Assembly (NCBI GenBank): GCA_027924585.1
Contig: BSBM01000606.1
Location: 14,451,501 to 14,515,500 of the forward strand
Direction of reading: 5' to 3'
DNA: 64,000 bases
DNA from: Larix kaempferi
Lineage: Eukaryota > Streptophyta > Pinopsida > Pinales > Pinaceae
The notes under the pieces: generated by a model
Told to the model about the DNA's origin: nothing
The model's database searches: none
What the model saw: only the letters and a program-made list of their open reading frames with translations
Shown here: in pieces, positions 44,354 to 56,800 of the stretch
Layout: every line of letters starts with the position of its first letter
Numbering within the stretch: position 1 is the stretch's first letter
Translations under genes and position numbers: made by a program

Positions 44354-45796
44354 TTCCTTATGGATTGATATCAAAATAAAATTTCCAACAGTTAACACCA
44401 TCTTGCCAAATTATGGAAAATGATCACATACCTAGTTAAGAAACAAAGATTACCCAATAGTCACCAAAAAGGGTCATGTTAATGACAACCTTATTTTTCC
44501 AAAATCTCTCAAAAATCAAGAATGCAGTTGTATTGTCAATTTTTTCTCCGTGTGGTACCAAATCAAGAATCACAATTAGTTTGACAAAAATAGGCATGGG
44601 ATTTTAAGTTAGAAGTTTGTTAGAAAAGCAAAAATGATTTTGGGTTGGACTTATTTTGGGTTGCAGATCTATCCTTACCTTCAACAACCAATTTTAGAAC
44701 AAATTTATACCATAAATACATATTATTGTGCATTATGAATCATGGAAATTAATGTAAGTTTCTTCTTCTCTTGTGTGTTTTGTCCCATGCATGTGTGCCA
44801 GAAAAACCAACATTTAGAAGTAAAGGAATAGCTGATATTAATTTTCAAGATATTTTATGAATTTGGATTCATAAACAACAACCATTTAAACCATTAATCA
44901 TGTTATCATAAATAGCCAAAATAAATCCATAATTTATATCATCATATAATCTAACATATTGTTCCAAAGTTCTAAGGTATCAATTTCTGCTCAAAATGTA
45001 CATCCACAAAGGATATTCTAAATTCACTAATATGAAAACCTGGGCAATTCTCATTTACAAATGACGTAATGCCCTTCTCTTATGCCCATTCATGATATGA
45101 TTTGCACAAATTTTAAATGAGCATAACCCATTGTATTTATTTGGGAGAATGGCATATAATATATTAACTATGAACATATAATATTAATTATGTTGTCAAC
45201 TAATAAATGTGGATAAGCTCAGAAAGGTAGTTGGTTGAATTCATTTTGATGTCCAATTATGAAAGTTGAACCAATGGTGAGAGACCATATCAGGTACCGA
45301 TATTTAGCTTGTGTGACAGTCTCTATGTTAAAGTCCTCTCATTACTAATATATAATGGGCATAGAATCATGGATTGGAAAAAAAATGCTATGACGGATGG
45401 TCACCTTGCTCTATACAAATAAAGCCTAGGACAAATAAGGGAGTCTTCATCTAATTAGAATGAGAACTATAGACATGAAATGGAACACCTCAAACCATTG
45501 GGAAACCTAAAACACATCAACTATTTAGAATGTTTGGGTTCGAATTTCTGTATACCCATGTGATGGGAATCTTTTAGATGAGGTCCCAACTCTCAATTCT
45601 TTGGCTTGGAGGCCAGTTTCAAAGTGTGCATTATACAAGTGGCAATAAGAAGCCAAAACCATGGCTGGGCCATAGGCTCATGTGTGAAATTGGGGATTGC
45701 TAGGCTTTTCACATCTAATTTGTTTAAATATAAAATTCTCCCATGGGAAACTTAAATTAAAGAAACCTCTATCGAAACAGAGAAAACTTTATATAT
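44354..45796. other. Non-coding stretch, nothing recognised
   Basis: AT-rich DNA between the foldback/tRNA-like unit and element C. The expected rest of element A (3' LTR) is not here. No gene or RNA was identified. Confidence 0.5.
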
Positions 45797-45801
45797 AATA
45801 T

Positions 45802-46167
45802 TGTGAAGAACTTGCAACAATTAATTAATAAGAATAGCAGAAATGACAGAACTTAGAATCACTTTTATATTGATCACAGGCCACTTCGAGGGGGCAACCT
45901 CCTTTGAGAAATCTCAATACAAATAACTTCACGGTCCCTTCATAGGCCTCAACACACACTTATATACTAAGTCTAGGCACCAATACTATGGGTCAAAACC
46001 ATGGGCCACTACAAACTATTGATCAACAATACTACGGGCGACTTACAAAGCATATGCGCCAACAACAATAACACAAACTATTGATTTGCAAATACTATGA
46101 GATGACTTAAAAAGCATATGCGTCCAACAACAATATACTAATAAAGTAAATACATCGGTTCCTAACA
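45802..46167 (-). repeat. 3' LTR of element C
   Basis: Plus-strand view TGTGAAGAAC...GTTCCTAACA. It matches 51461-51835. A minus-strand TATA motif (TATATAAG) is at 45959-45966. Confidence 0.93.
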
Positions 46168-46180
46168 TCCCCTCCCCCTT
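46168..46180 (-). promoter_or_regulatory. Polypurine tract of element C
   Basis: The minus strand reads AAGGGGGAGGGGA directly before the 3' LTR start TGTTAGG. Confidence 0.88.
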
Positions 46181-46197
46181 AAAAAAAAGCTTTGTCC

Positions 46198-46872
46198 TCA
46201 GAGCTTTAGATGTGGAAATTGTTCTTGAATTTGAAGGAGTGGTTCCCATGTAGCATCCTCTGGTTGCATGTTGTGCCACTGAATTAAGATATCTGTGATA
46301 GAGTGAGAGCGAAGATGACAATTCCGCCGATTGAGGATGGCCTTCGGCTCCAAAAGGATGGATCCTTCATTTCGGGTAAAATAGTTTTTCCACTGATGTT
46401 GGTGCCAAGAACTTTCTTTAGACAAGAGACATGAAATACTGGATGAATGCGGGAAGAAGAAGGAAGTTCCAATTTATAAGCAACGGACCCAATCTTCTAA
46501 AGAATCCGATATGGCCCATAAAACTTTGGAGCGAGCTTATCATGCCCTTTGAGTTTCAGGGAGGATTGCTTGTATGGTTGGAGACGAAGAAAAACCATAT
46601 CGCCTATTTGAAAAGTGCGCTCAGAACGGTGCTGATCAGCTTGTTGCTTCATACGATTTCTTTCCATGTGAAGATTGTCCCGTAAAATGCAAAGAATCTG
46701 ATCACGGTTTCGAAGGACCATGTCAACTTCCTAAACTAGTGAACAGTTGGGGGTGTATGGAAGAAGAACTGGAGGTGCCTGACCATAGACTGCTTCATAT
46801 GGGGTAATTTTAGAGGTAGTCTGGTAAGAGGTATTGTACCACCATTCAGCGAGAGGGAGCCACTTTTCCCAC
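46198..46872 (-). pseudogene. Integrase C-terminus and chromodomain of element C
   Basis: Continues pol after a TAG at 46872-46874. It contains ADQHRSERTFQIGDMVFLRL, then KFYGPYRIL followed by TAG, then [10 protein letters not shown] and [15 protein letters not shown] frameshift near 46380-46425 leads to the chromodomain [20 protein letters not shown], whose aromatic cage-type Trp residues are kept, ending at 46198. The chromodomain is expected to target integration to modified histones. Confidence 0.88.
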
Positions 46873-46874
46873 TA

Positions 46875-47306
46875 ATGTTGTTGTTTAGAGGTGAAGCAAC
46901 GAAGATAAGTTTCCAAGAATTTATTGATAATTTCAGTCTGAAAATCTATTTGTTGGTGATACCCGAAACTCACCTTCAGTTTGGTGCCAGTGTGGCGAAA
47001 CAGTTCTGTCCAAAAATGATTGGTGAAAGTCACATCACGATCTAAGACAATGGAAGAAGTGATGCCATGAAGACGAAAGATCTGGTCCAGGAAAATTTGA
47101 GCGACTGAGGAGGCTGTATAGGGATGGCTGAGAGCACAAAAATGACTACATTTGGAGAGGCGATCAACCACAATGAGAATCACTGTCTTCCCGCCAGATT
47201 TAGGGATCCCTTCAATGAAATCCATAGAAATATCTGTCCAAATCCGTGTAGGTATGGGAAAGGGTTCGAGCAATCCTGGAAGGAGTGTTGTTTCACCCTT
47301 ATTGTG
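46875..47306 (-). pseudogene. Integrase catalytic core of element C
   Basis: Same frame as RNase H, after TAG in CDTC*HNKG (probably CAG or CAA originally). The catalytic residues are present: Asp in DISMDFIEGIPKS, Asp in SSIVLDRDVTFT, Glu in IDFQTEIINKFLE. The zinc site ends AECDTC just upstream. GYHQQIDFQ differs from the usual HPQTDGQ. It ends at TAG after SKQQH. Confidence 0.9.
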
Positions 47307-49322
47307 CTAGCATGTATCACATTCAGCCACCATTTGTTGAATTGTCCTTTTCATGCCTTGCCAAAAGAAGTTACGTCGTGCCCGTTCATATGTTTTGAGG
47401 AACCCAGAGTACCCTGCCGATGGAGAAGCATGAAGTTCATAGAAGACATCCTGTTGAAGATCTGTGCTTTGGGGAAGCACCAGACGACCCTTGTATCTCA
47501 GAGAAGCGCCATCCCAAGAGTAATGTGGTACAGCAGAAGAGTTGTTGTTCAAGCATTGGATTGTTTGAGATAAGGAAGAGTCATTGACATAACCCTGTTG
47601 AACAGATTGCAACCAATTTGGAACAGGCGTAGAAATAGATGAAAGAGAACCTTGGGCATCAAATGTGGGAGAAAGAGCATCTGCCACAATATTGTCTTTA
47701 CCCTTCTTGTAAGTGATCTCATAGTCATAACCCAAGAGTTTGCTAACCCATTTCTGTTGTGTTGGGGAGGAGACACGCTGTTCCAAGAAATATTTCAGAC
47801 TCTAGTGAACAGTCTTGATGCAGAAATGATTCCCTAATAGGTATGGTCTCCACTTTTGTACTGCATGCAAAATAGCCATCATTTCCTTCTCATATGTAGA
47901 GGCAGCTAAATTCTTACCTGAAAGGGCTTTGCTAGTGAACGCAATGGGGTGTTCATATTGAAGGAGAATAGCACCAAGTCCATTGTCGCAAGCATCACTC
48001 TCAATAGTGAAGGGCTTGGAAAAATTGGGCATAGCTAGAACAGGTGTAGTACACATAGCTTGTTTCAGTTTGTCAAATGCACACTGAGCAGCATGTGTCC
48101 ATGTAAAAGCATCCTTTTTCAATAGAGCAGTTAATGGAGCTGCAATCTTCCCATAATCCTTGACAAACTTGCGGTAGTAGTCTGTCAACCCCAAAAAACC
48201 ATGAAGGCTCTTGAGTGTCTGAGGATGTGGCCAATTGTTCATGGAATCGATTTTGGCAGGATCCACAGGAACCCATTGTGCTAAGATAATCTGCCCGAGA
48301 TACTCAACTTCCTTCTCTACAAAAACACATTTAGACTGCTTGGCGTGGAGATGATGGTTAGAGAAAAGTTGCATTACAAGATCCAGATGCTGGAGATGTT
48401 CATCCCATGTTTTACTGTAGATGAGGATATCATCAAAGAATACCAGAATGAATTTCCGCAAGTAGGGGCGAAATATTTTATTCATTAAGGCCTGGAATAT
48501 GGAAGGAGAATTAGTGAGGCCAAAGGGCATGACCAAAAACTCATAATGGCCATCATGTGTGCATAAAGCTGTTTTAGGGATGTCATCCTCATGAACCCGA
48601 ATTTGATGATACCCAGAACGAAGATCCAACTTGGAGAAAAATTGAGCCCCATGAAGCTCATAAACAATAGGAATTGGAAACTTATCCTTGATGGTGAGGT
48701 GATTAAGTGCTCGGAAGTCAATGCAGAGGTGCCATGACCCATCTCTTTTGTGGACAAGAAGAACTAGAGAAGAAAAGGAACTAGTGCTTGGGCGAATAAA
48801 ACCTTGCTTCAATAAGTCCCAAATGATCATTTCAATCTCCGTTTTTTGGTGAAATGGGTAGCAATAGGGCTTGATGTTGGGAGGAACGCTGCCAGGAAGG
48901 AGCTGAATATGATGGTCTTCTAGCCTTGAAGGTGGCAATCCCAGTGGTTCAGTGAAGACAACTGTATATCGATCCAGAATTTGTTGTAGATCCAAAGGAG
49001 TGGTTGAGAGCGTTGATGGTTGCATCTGAATGGAATGGATCTGAGCGATGACACCATGTGAATTATTCTTGAGGATTTTTTCCATGCGATGTGAACTGAT
49101 GATGTTGAGAGACCCTGGTTGTAATCCTGTCAATGTGTGTTTTTGTCCATTGATGGAAAACTGTATCCAAAGTTCAGCAAAATCCCATAAGATAGGACCA
49201 AGTGTGTGTAGCCACTGAGCACCCAAAACCACATCACATCCGCCTAAGGTCAAGGAAAACATGTCAGAGCGCAAGGTATAATCACCCATAGAGATATCAC
49301 ATTTTGACACTTCCCTTTGCAA
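47307..49322 (-). pseudogene. Reverse transcriptase and RNase H of element C
   Basis: A single open frame of 506 codons (49322-47802) covers the end of protease (DVVLGAQWLHTLG), the RT start LVLLVHKRDGSWHLCIDFRA, KLDLRSGYHQIRV (first catalytic Asp) and FLVMPFGLTNSPSIFQ. An intact ILVFFDDILIYSK catalytic pair, the thumb, and RNase H with FTIESDACDNGLGAIL follow. It is interrupted at TAG 47802-47804 inside what should be DHQSLKYFLEQ and then continues in the same frame through KGKDNIVADALS to the integrase zinc domain. Apart from one or two stops this RT is complete. Confidence 0.93.
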
Positions 49323-50455
49323 GGAAAGGTGCCCCCATTGGCAACCATGACTTCAAAGTTGGAGCAAGGATGGATAAAACAATCATCTTGTTTGGCGATC
49401 CGAGGGTCAATGAAATTATGAGTGCTACCAAAATCAATGAGTATTGTACGAGGAAGCTTCTTGAAGTAGCCCCTGACCCACATTGTTTGGGGGGTGGTGA
49501 TTCCAGCTAAAGCATGGAGAGATATCTCTGGCTGGTCATCCTGAGACGGAGGGTCAATAGGCGGTTCCTGAATGTTGACCTGAGCATCCATTGTTTCTGG
49601 ATCTTCGTCACCAATTTCAGAGGCAGGTGGAGAATCCACATCCAAGAGATAGAGCTTTTGCTGAACACATCTATGTCCCTGAGTGAATTTCTCATCACAA
49701 TTATAGCAAAGCCCCTTTGCTCTATGTGCTTGCATCTCTGTTTCAGACAAACGTTTGATAGGAGTTGGTTGAGGAGCCTGTGGTATGGGTGGTCATTGAG
49801 AACCCATATTTTGGAAGGGAACAAAAGTGGGCTTGGAGTGTTGTTGGGATGCAATCTTATCTTCTACCAACTTAGCCAACCCTAGGGCTTCCATCATTGT
49901 GTTGGGACATAGCATTTTGATCTCAGAGCGGATGGAAACCTTTAGACCACTAATAAAACAACTCTTATAAAAGTCATCAGACCATCCTTCAGTGTGGTTG
50001 GCTAGTTTCTCAAATTCGGTTTGACACTCTCTCATAGTGCCAATTTGGAAAAGTTTAGTGAGGGCTCCTGTGAAGTCATCAAAAGCACTAGGACCAAATC
50101 GTTGCAAAAGGAGCTGGCAAAAGTCTGGCCATTTTGGCTCTTCATGAGCCTTTATGTACCAACGGTACCATTGAAGAGCTTCCTGTTCCAAATGAAAGGA
50201 TGCAAGCGGAACTTTGTTGACATCAAAAGTATTATGCAGACTGAAATATTGTCCTGCACGATAGATCCATCCAGTTGGATCAATACCATTGAAGCGAGGA
50301 AAATCAAGCTTCGGACCACGAAAATTGTTGGAAGAAGAGAACCCATTGTCTGATGAAGACTCGGACTGCTGTTTGTTGTTCATAGCTGAATGTTCAAGAA
50401 ATTTTTCATCCAGATCCTGGAGTTTGGCTTGGATGGTTGCAAGTGCTTCTTCCAT
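49250..50455 (-). pseudogene. gag and protease of element C
   Basis: Starts at Met 50455 (MEEALATIQAKLQDLDEKFL, a short coiled-coil-like N-terminus). The capsid has FPRFNGIDPTGWIYRAGQYF and QEALQWYRWYIK, and one TGA at 49793-49795 follows FQNMGSQ. The frame then resumes with the knuckle CYNCDEKFTQGHRC (about 49700-49660) and an acidic linker. The protease site is ILIDFGSTHNFID: D-F-G replaces the D-S/T-G triad. A frameshift near 49310 links to the RT frame. Confidence 0.9.
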
Positions 50456-51446
50456 GGTTTTTCTTGAATGGGTAGAAAAACAAAAACATAAACTGCTTCA
50501 GTAAAGGAAAATCTAGATTTGGGAAAAAATATGAAGGGTAATTGGGGTTTGACTAGGTTTTGGACACTGTCGAATAGACAAGGAAGCAAAAAATGAGGAT
50601 TTCAGAAGCCGGGTGAAAGAATGGGAAAATTTGGCAGAGGGGGACAAAACAGCAGAATTCAGAAAGGATGTCTGTGGTAAAATTTGAAGGTGATTGGGTG
50701 AAATCTGAGGAAGTTATGGCAAACCCTAAAAATAGACAAATGTGGGATTTCATGCTTTGGGAAGTGGAATTGGGGATAGGCTCCTTAGGAATGAAATATG
50801 TAGAATGGGATTATAGGGGTTCCCCAAATTTTTTTTTTTTTAATTTTTTTTTTATCAGAATGGAGCAACTACGGCTCAGAAGGGATCTGAAACATATAGA
50901 TCTGCAATGGCCTGGAAGTGAGTGGAAACAGAGGGATCTGAAATGGCGTCGAATGGATTAAAAATGGTTGGATCTGGAACGGCTTTCAGAATGGATCTGA
51001 ACAGCTGGATCTAAAACGACGCAGCAGTGATCGACAACAGTTCAACTAAAAATAGATATGGACCCCAGGTATGTGTGGATTCCTAACAGTTCAAGGGTTT
51101 CAATCAACCACCAATGCTGTCTAATGGCTTGCGTATTGGAGTAGTACCCCTCACTCCACGGATCAGGTAAAACTTATAACCGCTTTGCCACAAATGATAG
51201 CTCTTGGTTTACCTCACGGGTGGGAACTAGTCAATCAAGTAGGGGTTGTTTCCCTTTTCGCTAGCAGGTCTTCTCAATGGGCCAGCTACTTCGGGTTTCT
51301 TGTGGTACTCCTCACAATGAGTTTTAGGGCTTATGCCCAAGTAATTCCCACAGTTAAGCGAATAGGGATTATTCCCAAATTCGAACCTGCAACAGAAGCG
51401 AAAAAAAAAATTTGGCAGAAATTTCACCCAGCGAGCCCAAGAAAGT
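50456..51446 (-). other. 5' leader of element C
   Basis: Untranslated region between the primer site and the gag start on the minus strand. It holds a T-rich run at 50829-50853 and no conserved frame. Confidence 0.7.
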
Positions 51447-51458
51447 GCTCTGATAGCA
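51447..51458 (-). promoter_or_regulatory. Primer-binding site of element C
   Basis: The minus strand reads TGCTATCAGAGC two bases after the LTR end. This is the iMet site TGGTATCAGAGC with one change. Confidence 0.85.
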
Positions 51459-51460
51459 GA

Positions 51461-51835
51461 TGTGAAGAACCTGCAACAATTAATTAATAAGAATATGTGA
51501 AATACAAAAAATGATAGAAATCAGAATCACTTTTATATTGATCGCATGGCACTTCGAGGGGGCAACCTCCTTTGAGCAAGCTCAATACAAATAACTTCAC
51601 GGTCCCTTCATAGGCCTCAACACACACTTATATACTAAGTATAGGCACCAATACTATGGGTCAAAACCATGGGCCACTACAAACTATGGATCAACAATAC
51701 TACGGGCGACTTACAAAGCATATGCGCCAACAACAATAACACAAACTATTGATCAACAAATACTACGGGATGACTTACAAAGCATATGCGTCCAACAACA
51801 ATATACTAACAAAGTAAAGACATGGGTTCCTAAAA
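51461..51835 (-). repeat. 5' LTR of element C
   Basis: Plus-strand view TGTGAAGAACCTGC...GTTCCTAAAA. The TG start of the minus strand is mutated (AACA to AAAA). The TATA motif is at 51627-51634. It is followed by target duplication AATAT. Confidence 0.93.
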
Positions 51836-51876
51836 AATATGCATATACCAATACCATCTTTGAATTACTAGTGAAA

Positions 51877-52750
51877 TTAAGTCATTGTCTAGGCGTGGAT
51901 TGTGGATGGAGGTTGCATATTTTGCATATTGGTTTGAGCCATATGGTGTTGTCAAGCTTACAGTGCCATATTGAGAAGCAAATGAAATTCTTGCATATGT
52001 AGGTTGTGTTGCATGTGGAGGAGGATGAGATAAATATGTTGGAAGGATTGAATGATGTGCTGAGAAACCTATAGGTGGTGGTACCTATGGAAATGGCCTA
52101 TGATATGAGTTCAAGATTGGATATTCTATTCCATAAGCTGTCTGTATCTGTGGAATTGGCTACATTTATGGAGACTCGACAGTGTGTGATGATGGCTTCT
52201 CCTTCTGACCATAAGCTGCAAGTTTTATAGTAACAGTCCTTCCCTGCATGCCAACCACAGAACATTGGTGTCAAGTTCAACAAATTCCTTTCAACAAGTA
52301 TGATAAATATCATCCATTACTAGCTATTACTTACATCAATGGTTCTATTTGGTTACTTAACTTCTCGCTTTGTAGCCTCCACAGTCTTGAAAGTCACAAA
52401 TGCAAAGCCCCTATTGGTGAAAAATACATACAGTATTAACCAACACAAATACAGCCAAATAAACTAGACCTTGGAAAAACATTACATAAACCTCTAACAA
52501 GGGAAGCATGTTATGCGACCAATCCTAAACAAAAACTGAAATCTTCAATTTGTAACCTGGATTTATTGGTGTTTTTATCATATGCAACTGAATCTTCTTC
52601 TATCTCTCCATATTTGGAAAAAACTTCTAGAAGCTTATCATTGGCCGTGTCATATGATAGACCACCAATGTAAAGTTTACTTTGAGCCCGATCTACACTT
52701 TGACTAGGACCTGTGCTCGCCACTTCGAGATTGCTTATAGTAATTCTCCC
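51877..52750 (-). pseudogene. RRM-protein pseudogene resembling UBP1-associated protein 2, 3' exons only
   Basis: The UBA2 family are plant nuclear hnRNP-like proteins with two RRMs that bind U-rich RNA. Exon 52557-52750 carries AQSKLYIGGLSYDTANDKLL and EVFSKYGEIEEDSVAYDKNT, the start of the second RRM with its RNP2 motif. It ends CCAG|GTTACA. Exon 52362-52410 (AG|GGGCTTTGC) gives GFAFVTFKTVEATKRE, RNP1. Exon 51877-52243 gives GRTVTIKLAAYGQKEKPSS, then a Pro/Tyr-rich tail with GTVSLTTPYGSNQYAK to a stop at 51877. In that last exon at least three in-frame stops follow HTVESP. The first RRM and promoter are not seen. Element C lies only about 40 bp beyond its 3' end. Introns are retained, so it is not a processed copy. 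Confidence 0.7.
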
Positions 52751-53833
52751 CTGCATAATTAACATAAAATGGATACGAAAATTATAAAAAAATATAAAAA
52801 TTGAAAGGTTAAGATAATGAGTCAGAGTTGTTTGATTTCCATTATGTAAGAAAGGTTAACCATAGAAGTTGCGAAGTATTGGAGAAAAGAGCAATGTATA
52901 AGTGGAATACTAATTTTAGCAGCAAAATATGGATTGGAGTTATGTGGTGAGTTTGAATTTGTCGTCTCCCCCAGAAAATCAGCCAAATATTTTGCAAAAT
53001 AACATTAAAATAAAAACACTTGCACCCTAGACTAATGGGTCTATGAGTTTGGATGCCAATGATCAACTCGTTAAATTCCAAAAAATCAATAATTTAAACT
53101 ATTCATTGTGCTGGGTGTAATCACATGATGCATATCCAATTAAAACCATAAAGAATTAATAGTGGCACAATGAAGGCAGTTTAGAATTGAGAGGTATTAG
53201 TGTCTTTGGTATTTGGATATATATGGAATGTGCATCCATGTTTTCCCAGCTAAATTGTTAGTTAAAAATTTAAAATACTCAAAACTTAAAGCAACGGTGA
53301 AGATGCCTGTAAAGGAAACACTAATTGGTGTATTGAAGCAAATCATAAACATCACAAGGTACTGGAGTAGGAAATTCAGATTTAAATGTATGCATGTCTA
53401 CATTGTTGATGAAAACAATCATCAAGATGCCTGGAAAGTCTTCATGAGACATAATATTGATAAAGCATAAACAAGTTGGAAAAGCATCATGCTTAATCCT
53501 TTAATGATTGTATCCTTCAAATTCAATAAGATATCAGAGTGCACAAATACAAAGACATCCTTCTTATTTTTGCTTTGTCAACTGCATTCTTTTAAACAAT
53601 ATGTTAACATCACCGAAATTGGAAATTGGGAGAGGTGGGACAAATATGACCCACTGCAATTGCAATAAACAATCAAAATAAGCCATAACCTAATTAGTTG
53701 ATATAATATTTGGCCAATGAATGTACAAAGAGAACAATGGATCAAGAGGCAGCACAAACATAAATCGAAATGTCAACACTACCTCAAAATTCAGACCAAA
53801 AAACATTTCATAGATACGATCATCAATTGAATA
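52751..53833. other. No gene recognised
   Basis: Between the UBA2-like exons and the 3' end of the WDR70-like locus. An 85-codon plus-strand frame at 53213-53470 resembles nothing I know. Confidence 0.4.
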
Positions 53834-56800
53834 TCATTTCTCTTCCTCTTCAGAATCAAATTCAACAAAGAATGTTTCCGGCTATGTTTATGCATATGCA
53901 AGTGCAATAAACTTGGGATCTTTTGCAGCAACATCAACATATTTCAATATAGCCTCCCTTGGGTCTTCCTCCATCCATGTCTCCTTGATCATCCCCCCTT
54001 CCTGTAATAATGAAACTTGAGCCTTAACTAGTTGTCATTCATGAAACATAGCAAATGTGTAACTCTTAAAAAATCCCATACCTTGAGAAGGTATTGTGTC
54101 AACAAGATGCCCTTCGTTGATCCAACCCTCCCACCAAAACCAGGACCTGTGACTGGCAAATCAGGCCTCTATGACTTGATAGGATCCAGCCGTTCTTTTT
54201 CCCGTTGCCTCTTACAACTAGGTTCATCTCGAAACAGGGGCAGGGCATGTGGGTTGTGAATGACAAGTTTGGCTTCAAAATCATCCAAGGACTTTTTCCT
54301 AGGTTCTCTTTCAACACAAACAAGTGCCCCCCTCTCACTCAAAGCTGGATCATATAATATAATTGTTCCACCTTCTTTTTAATCACCAACTGTAGCAAAG
54401 ACCTTCATAAACAGTAGAGCACATTTAAACCATTTAACTTCAAAATAATACCAGTAAGAGAAGTTAAGATTGCAAAGGCTAAGCAATATGTCATGCCAAA
54501 AGTAAGATTGCAAAGGATAAGCAACACTTTACTGCCTAGCAGAATACGTAAAAAACACTTTTATACAGATTTTAACTTTGAAAACAATGTTGATTTCTGA
54601 AAATTGATGTAAACTACTAAACATTGACACATCATGACAAAATCAAGCATGCAAAGGATAAGCAGTACTGACAAGAATATTACACATACTAAGAATTCTT
54701 TTGTTTTAATTCTTGAACAATTTCCCACCAACAGATTACCAAGATAGAAGGAAAGCCTTAGTTGAAGTTAACTCCCCTATTTAATATCGAAGTCACATAA
54801 GGATATGAACCTGAATGTGCAACTGGAAAATTCATTCCCAAAGAATACCTGGTAGGTGCATTTATTGTTATTAAGAACTCCATAAAAAGAGAATAGTTGA
54901 GGATGAAAGCCATATTTGGGCAATTTTCAAATAACACTTCCAAAACTCTCCTAGACAGGGTGTCAGAACTATAGGAGAGAAGTCAACTTTCAAGGAACAA
55001 AAATCCTAAAAGGTGAGTGGTCCCTACTATGCTATCCCAATCAAGGAGGAATATCCTCTTACAATCAAGATACAAACCCTATATTTAGAGGAGATGTTTA
55101 AGGAAACCAAGGATGCAAGAGATGGAATTCCCTAGGATAGATTGCCTCCCCTGTAAGTTTAACAAAAAGCTCTAGCAGATCATTAGGAACAATTTTCTTC
55201 AGATCTGCCACAAGTCTTTAGAAGCATCAACCATAGGGGAACAAGTTATTGTGGGACTTATTGAACTCATCCTAAAGGATCAAAAAGGGAACACAATGGA
55301 GGATGGAGACCCTCACTCCTCTATTATGTTCTTATTTTCTTATGCAATAGAGGCTATTGTCAGTTCACCCTCTATATTGGTGCTTTCACAAATAACATCA
55401 ATTGCATGTAGATTAAAATTGAATTAGGATTAGTTAAGGGCCATGGCATTGACACCATGCCATCATTTTGTGAAACCACTTGAGATTGTCCTTGTAGTGA
55501 ACAACAATGTTATTAAAGTGGTTTAGGCCCTAAAGTGATAGGAAAAGATGGCCAATAAATATTTGCTCAGAAGATTACATCTAGTATTCAAATTACGGAG
55601 AATAAACAACACCAACATTTTTTGAGGATTTATTCATCACTTTAAGCTAGCACAAAAATAGATTTTGGTGTCTAGCAATGCATTAATACACTAAAAGAAT
55701 AAAATCATGAACACTTTCCTAATTAAGGCGCAGTTTCCAAGTACAACGTACAACACTATGCACTGGGGACACACCAATTCTTAATACCAATTCCAATGTT
55801 TGCCTATCATAGAAATATAATAAGCCTCCAGACTTACCATCCCTTTCAACATAGGTTCCTGTATATATTAGCGTCTCATCTGGACTAAATGCTACATTAG
55901 TTTGAGCATAGTTGTTCGGAAGATCCTTGAATACTCGTAGTGGACTTATATTCTTCCGTAGATCCCAAACCTGACAACAAATAGAATTTAATATCTACAA
56001 AGCATCAAATAAAGACAAGCTACAAAATGAACAACACTCAGCAAGTAAGCACTACCTAGAAAAACCTGGAAAACAAATATAAAACAAACAGAAATGAAAA
56101 ATACAACAATTACCTTGAGCGTTTCATCAATACTTATGCTCAAAAGGGTATTCCCATCAATAGAAAACTAGAGGCCTGTGATATCATCGTCATGTCCCTT
56201 GGAAACATATAAATCTGGTCTGCTTCCCCATCTTGGTTTAAGATTCCACACTTGCAATATGCATAAATTGATCAATCAACACTAAACTAGTCTTTGATAA
56301 TATAAAGCAACATTTCATCTAAATTCAAAATCAGCATGTCCGGTGTAGATATATAGTGCACCTGTATTGATCCATCACCAACACCACCTGCAATGCATTT
56401 CCCATCATGACCCCATGCACAAGCAGTCACTAGTACTCTTCTAGGTTTTGCAAGTTTAGGCTTAATGACCTGAAACCTAGAATGAGATTGGCTTTGTTAA
56501 ACTTACTATACATCAAAAGACATTCATCAGTACAAAAGGTTTTTAAAAAGCTCAAATCAACATATTGGTTTGTTCTACATATAATATCATTAAAAATAAA
56601 TAAACTAGCTACCTCTAGCAGTTACTTTGGTAAAATTTGGAATTTAAGCACATTCTTGATTAATCAACTTAAACATTGTTCTCTAGCTACTTCCACAAGG
56701 TAAAGGACCTGTTGGGCTTTGCCTTATGGGAATTCAATTAAAATCAAGAAAATGAATACGTAATAGTTATGCTTTGAAATGTGTTGACTGATGGAAGGAA

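Larger units (their letters stand above)
45802..51835 (-). mobile_element. Element C: Ty3/gypsy chromovirus-like retrotransposon, minus strand
   Basis: 6034 bp with 366/375-bp LTRs, perfect target duplication AATAT (45797-45801 and 51836-51840), iMet-type primer site, gag, protease, RT, RNase H, integrase, chromodomain and polypurine tract, all on the minus strand. The LTRs start TGTTAGGAACC and end GTTCTTCACA (minus strand). It is the least decayed pol in the window, but has about six in-frame stops and two frameshifts, most of the stops replacing Gln-like positions with TAG. Confidence 0.95.

Noticed and set aside
53213-53470. 85-codon plus-strand frame between gene remnants
   Set aside because: No family recognised, no codon or context support; within chance length for this AT content.
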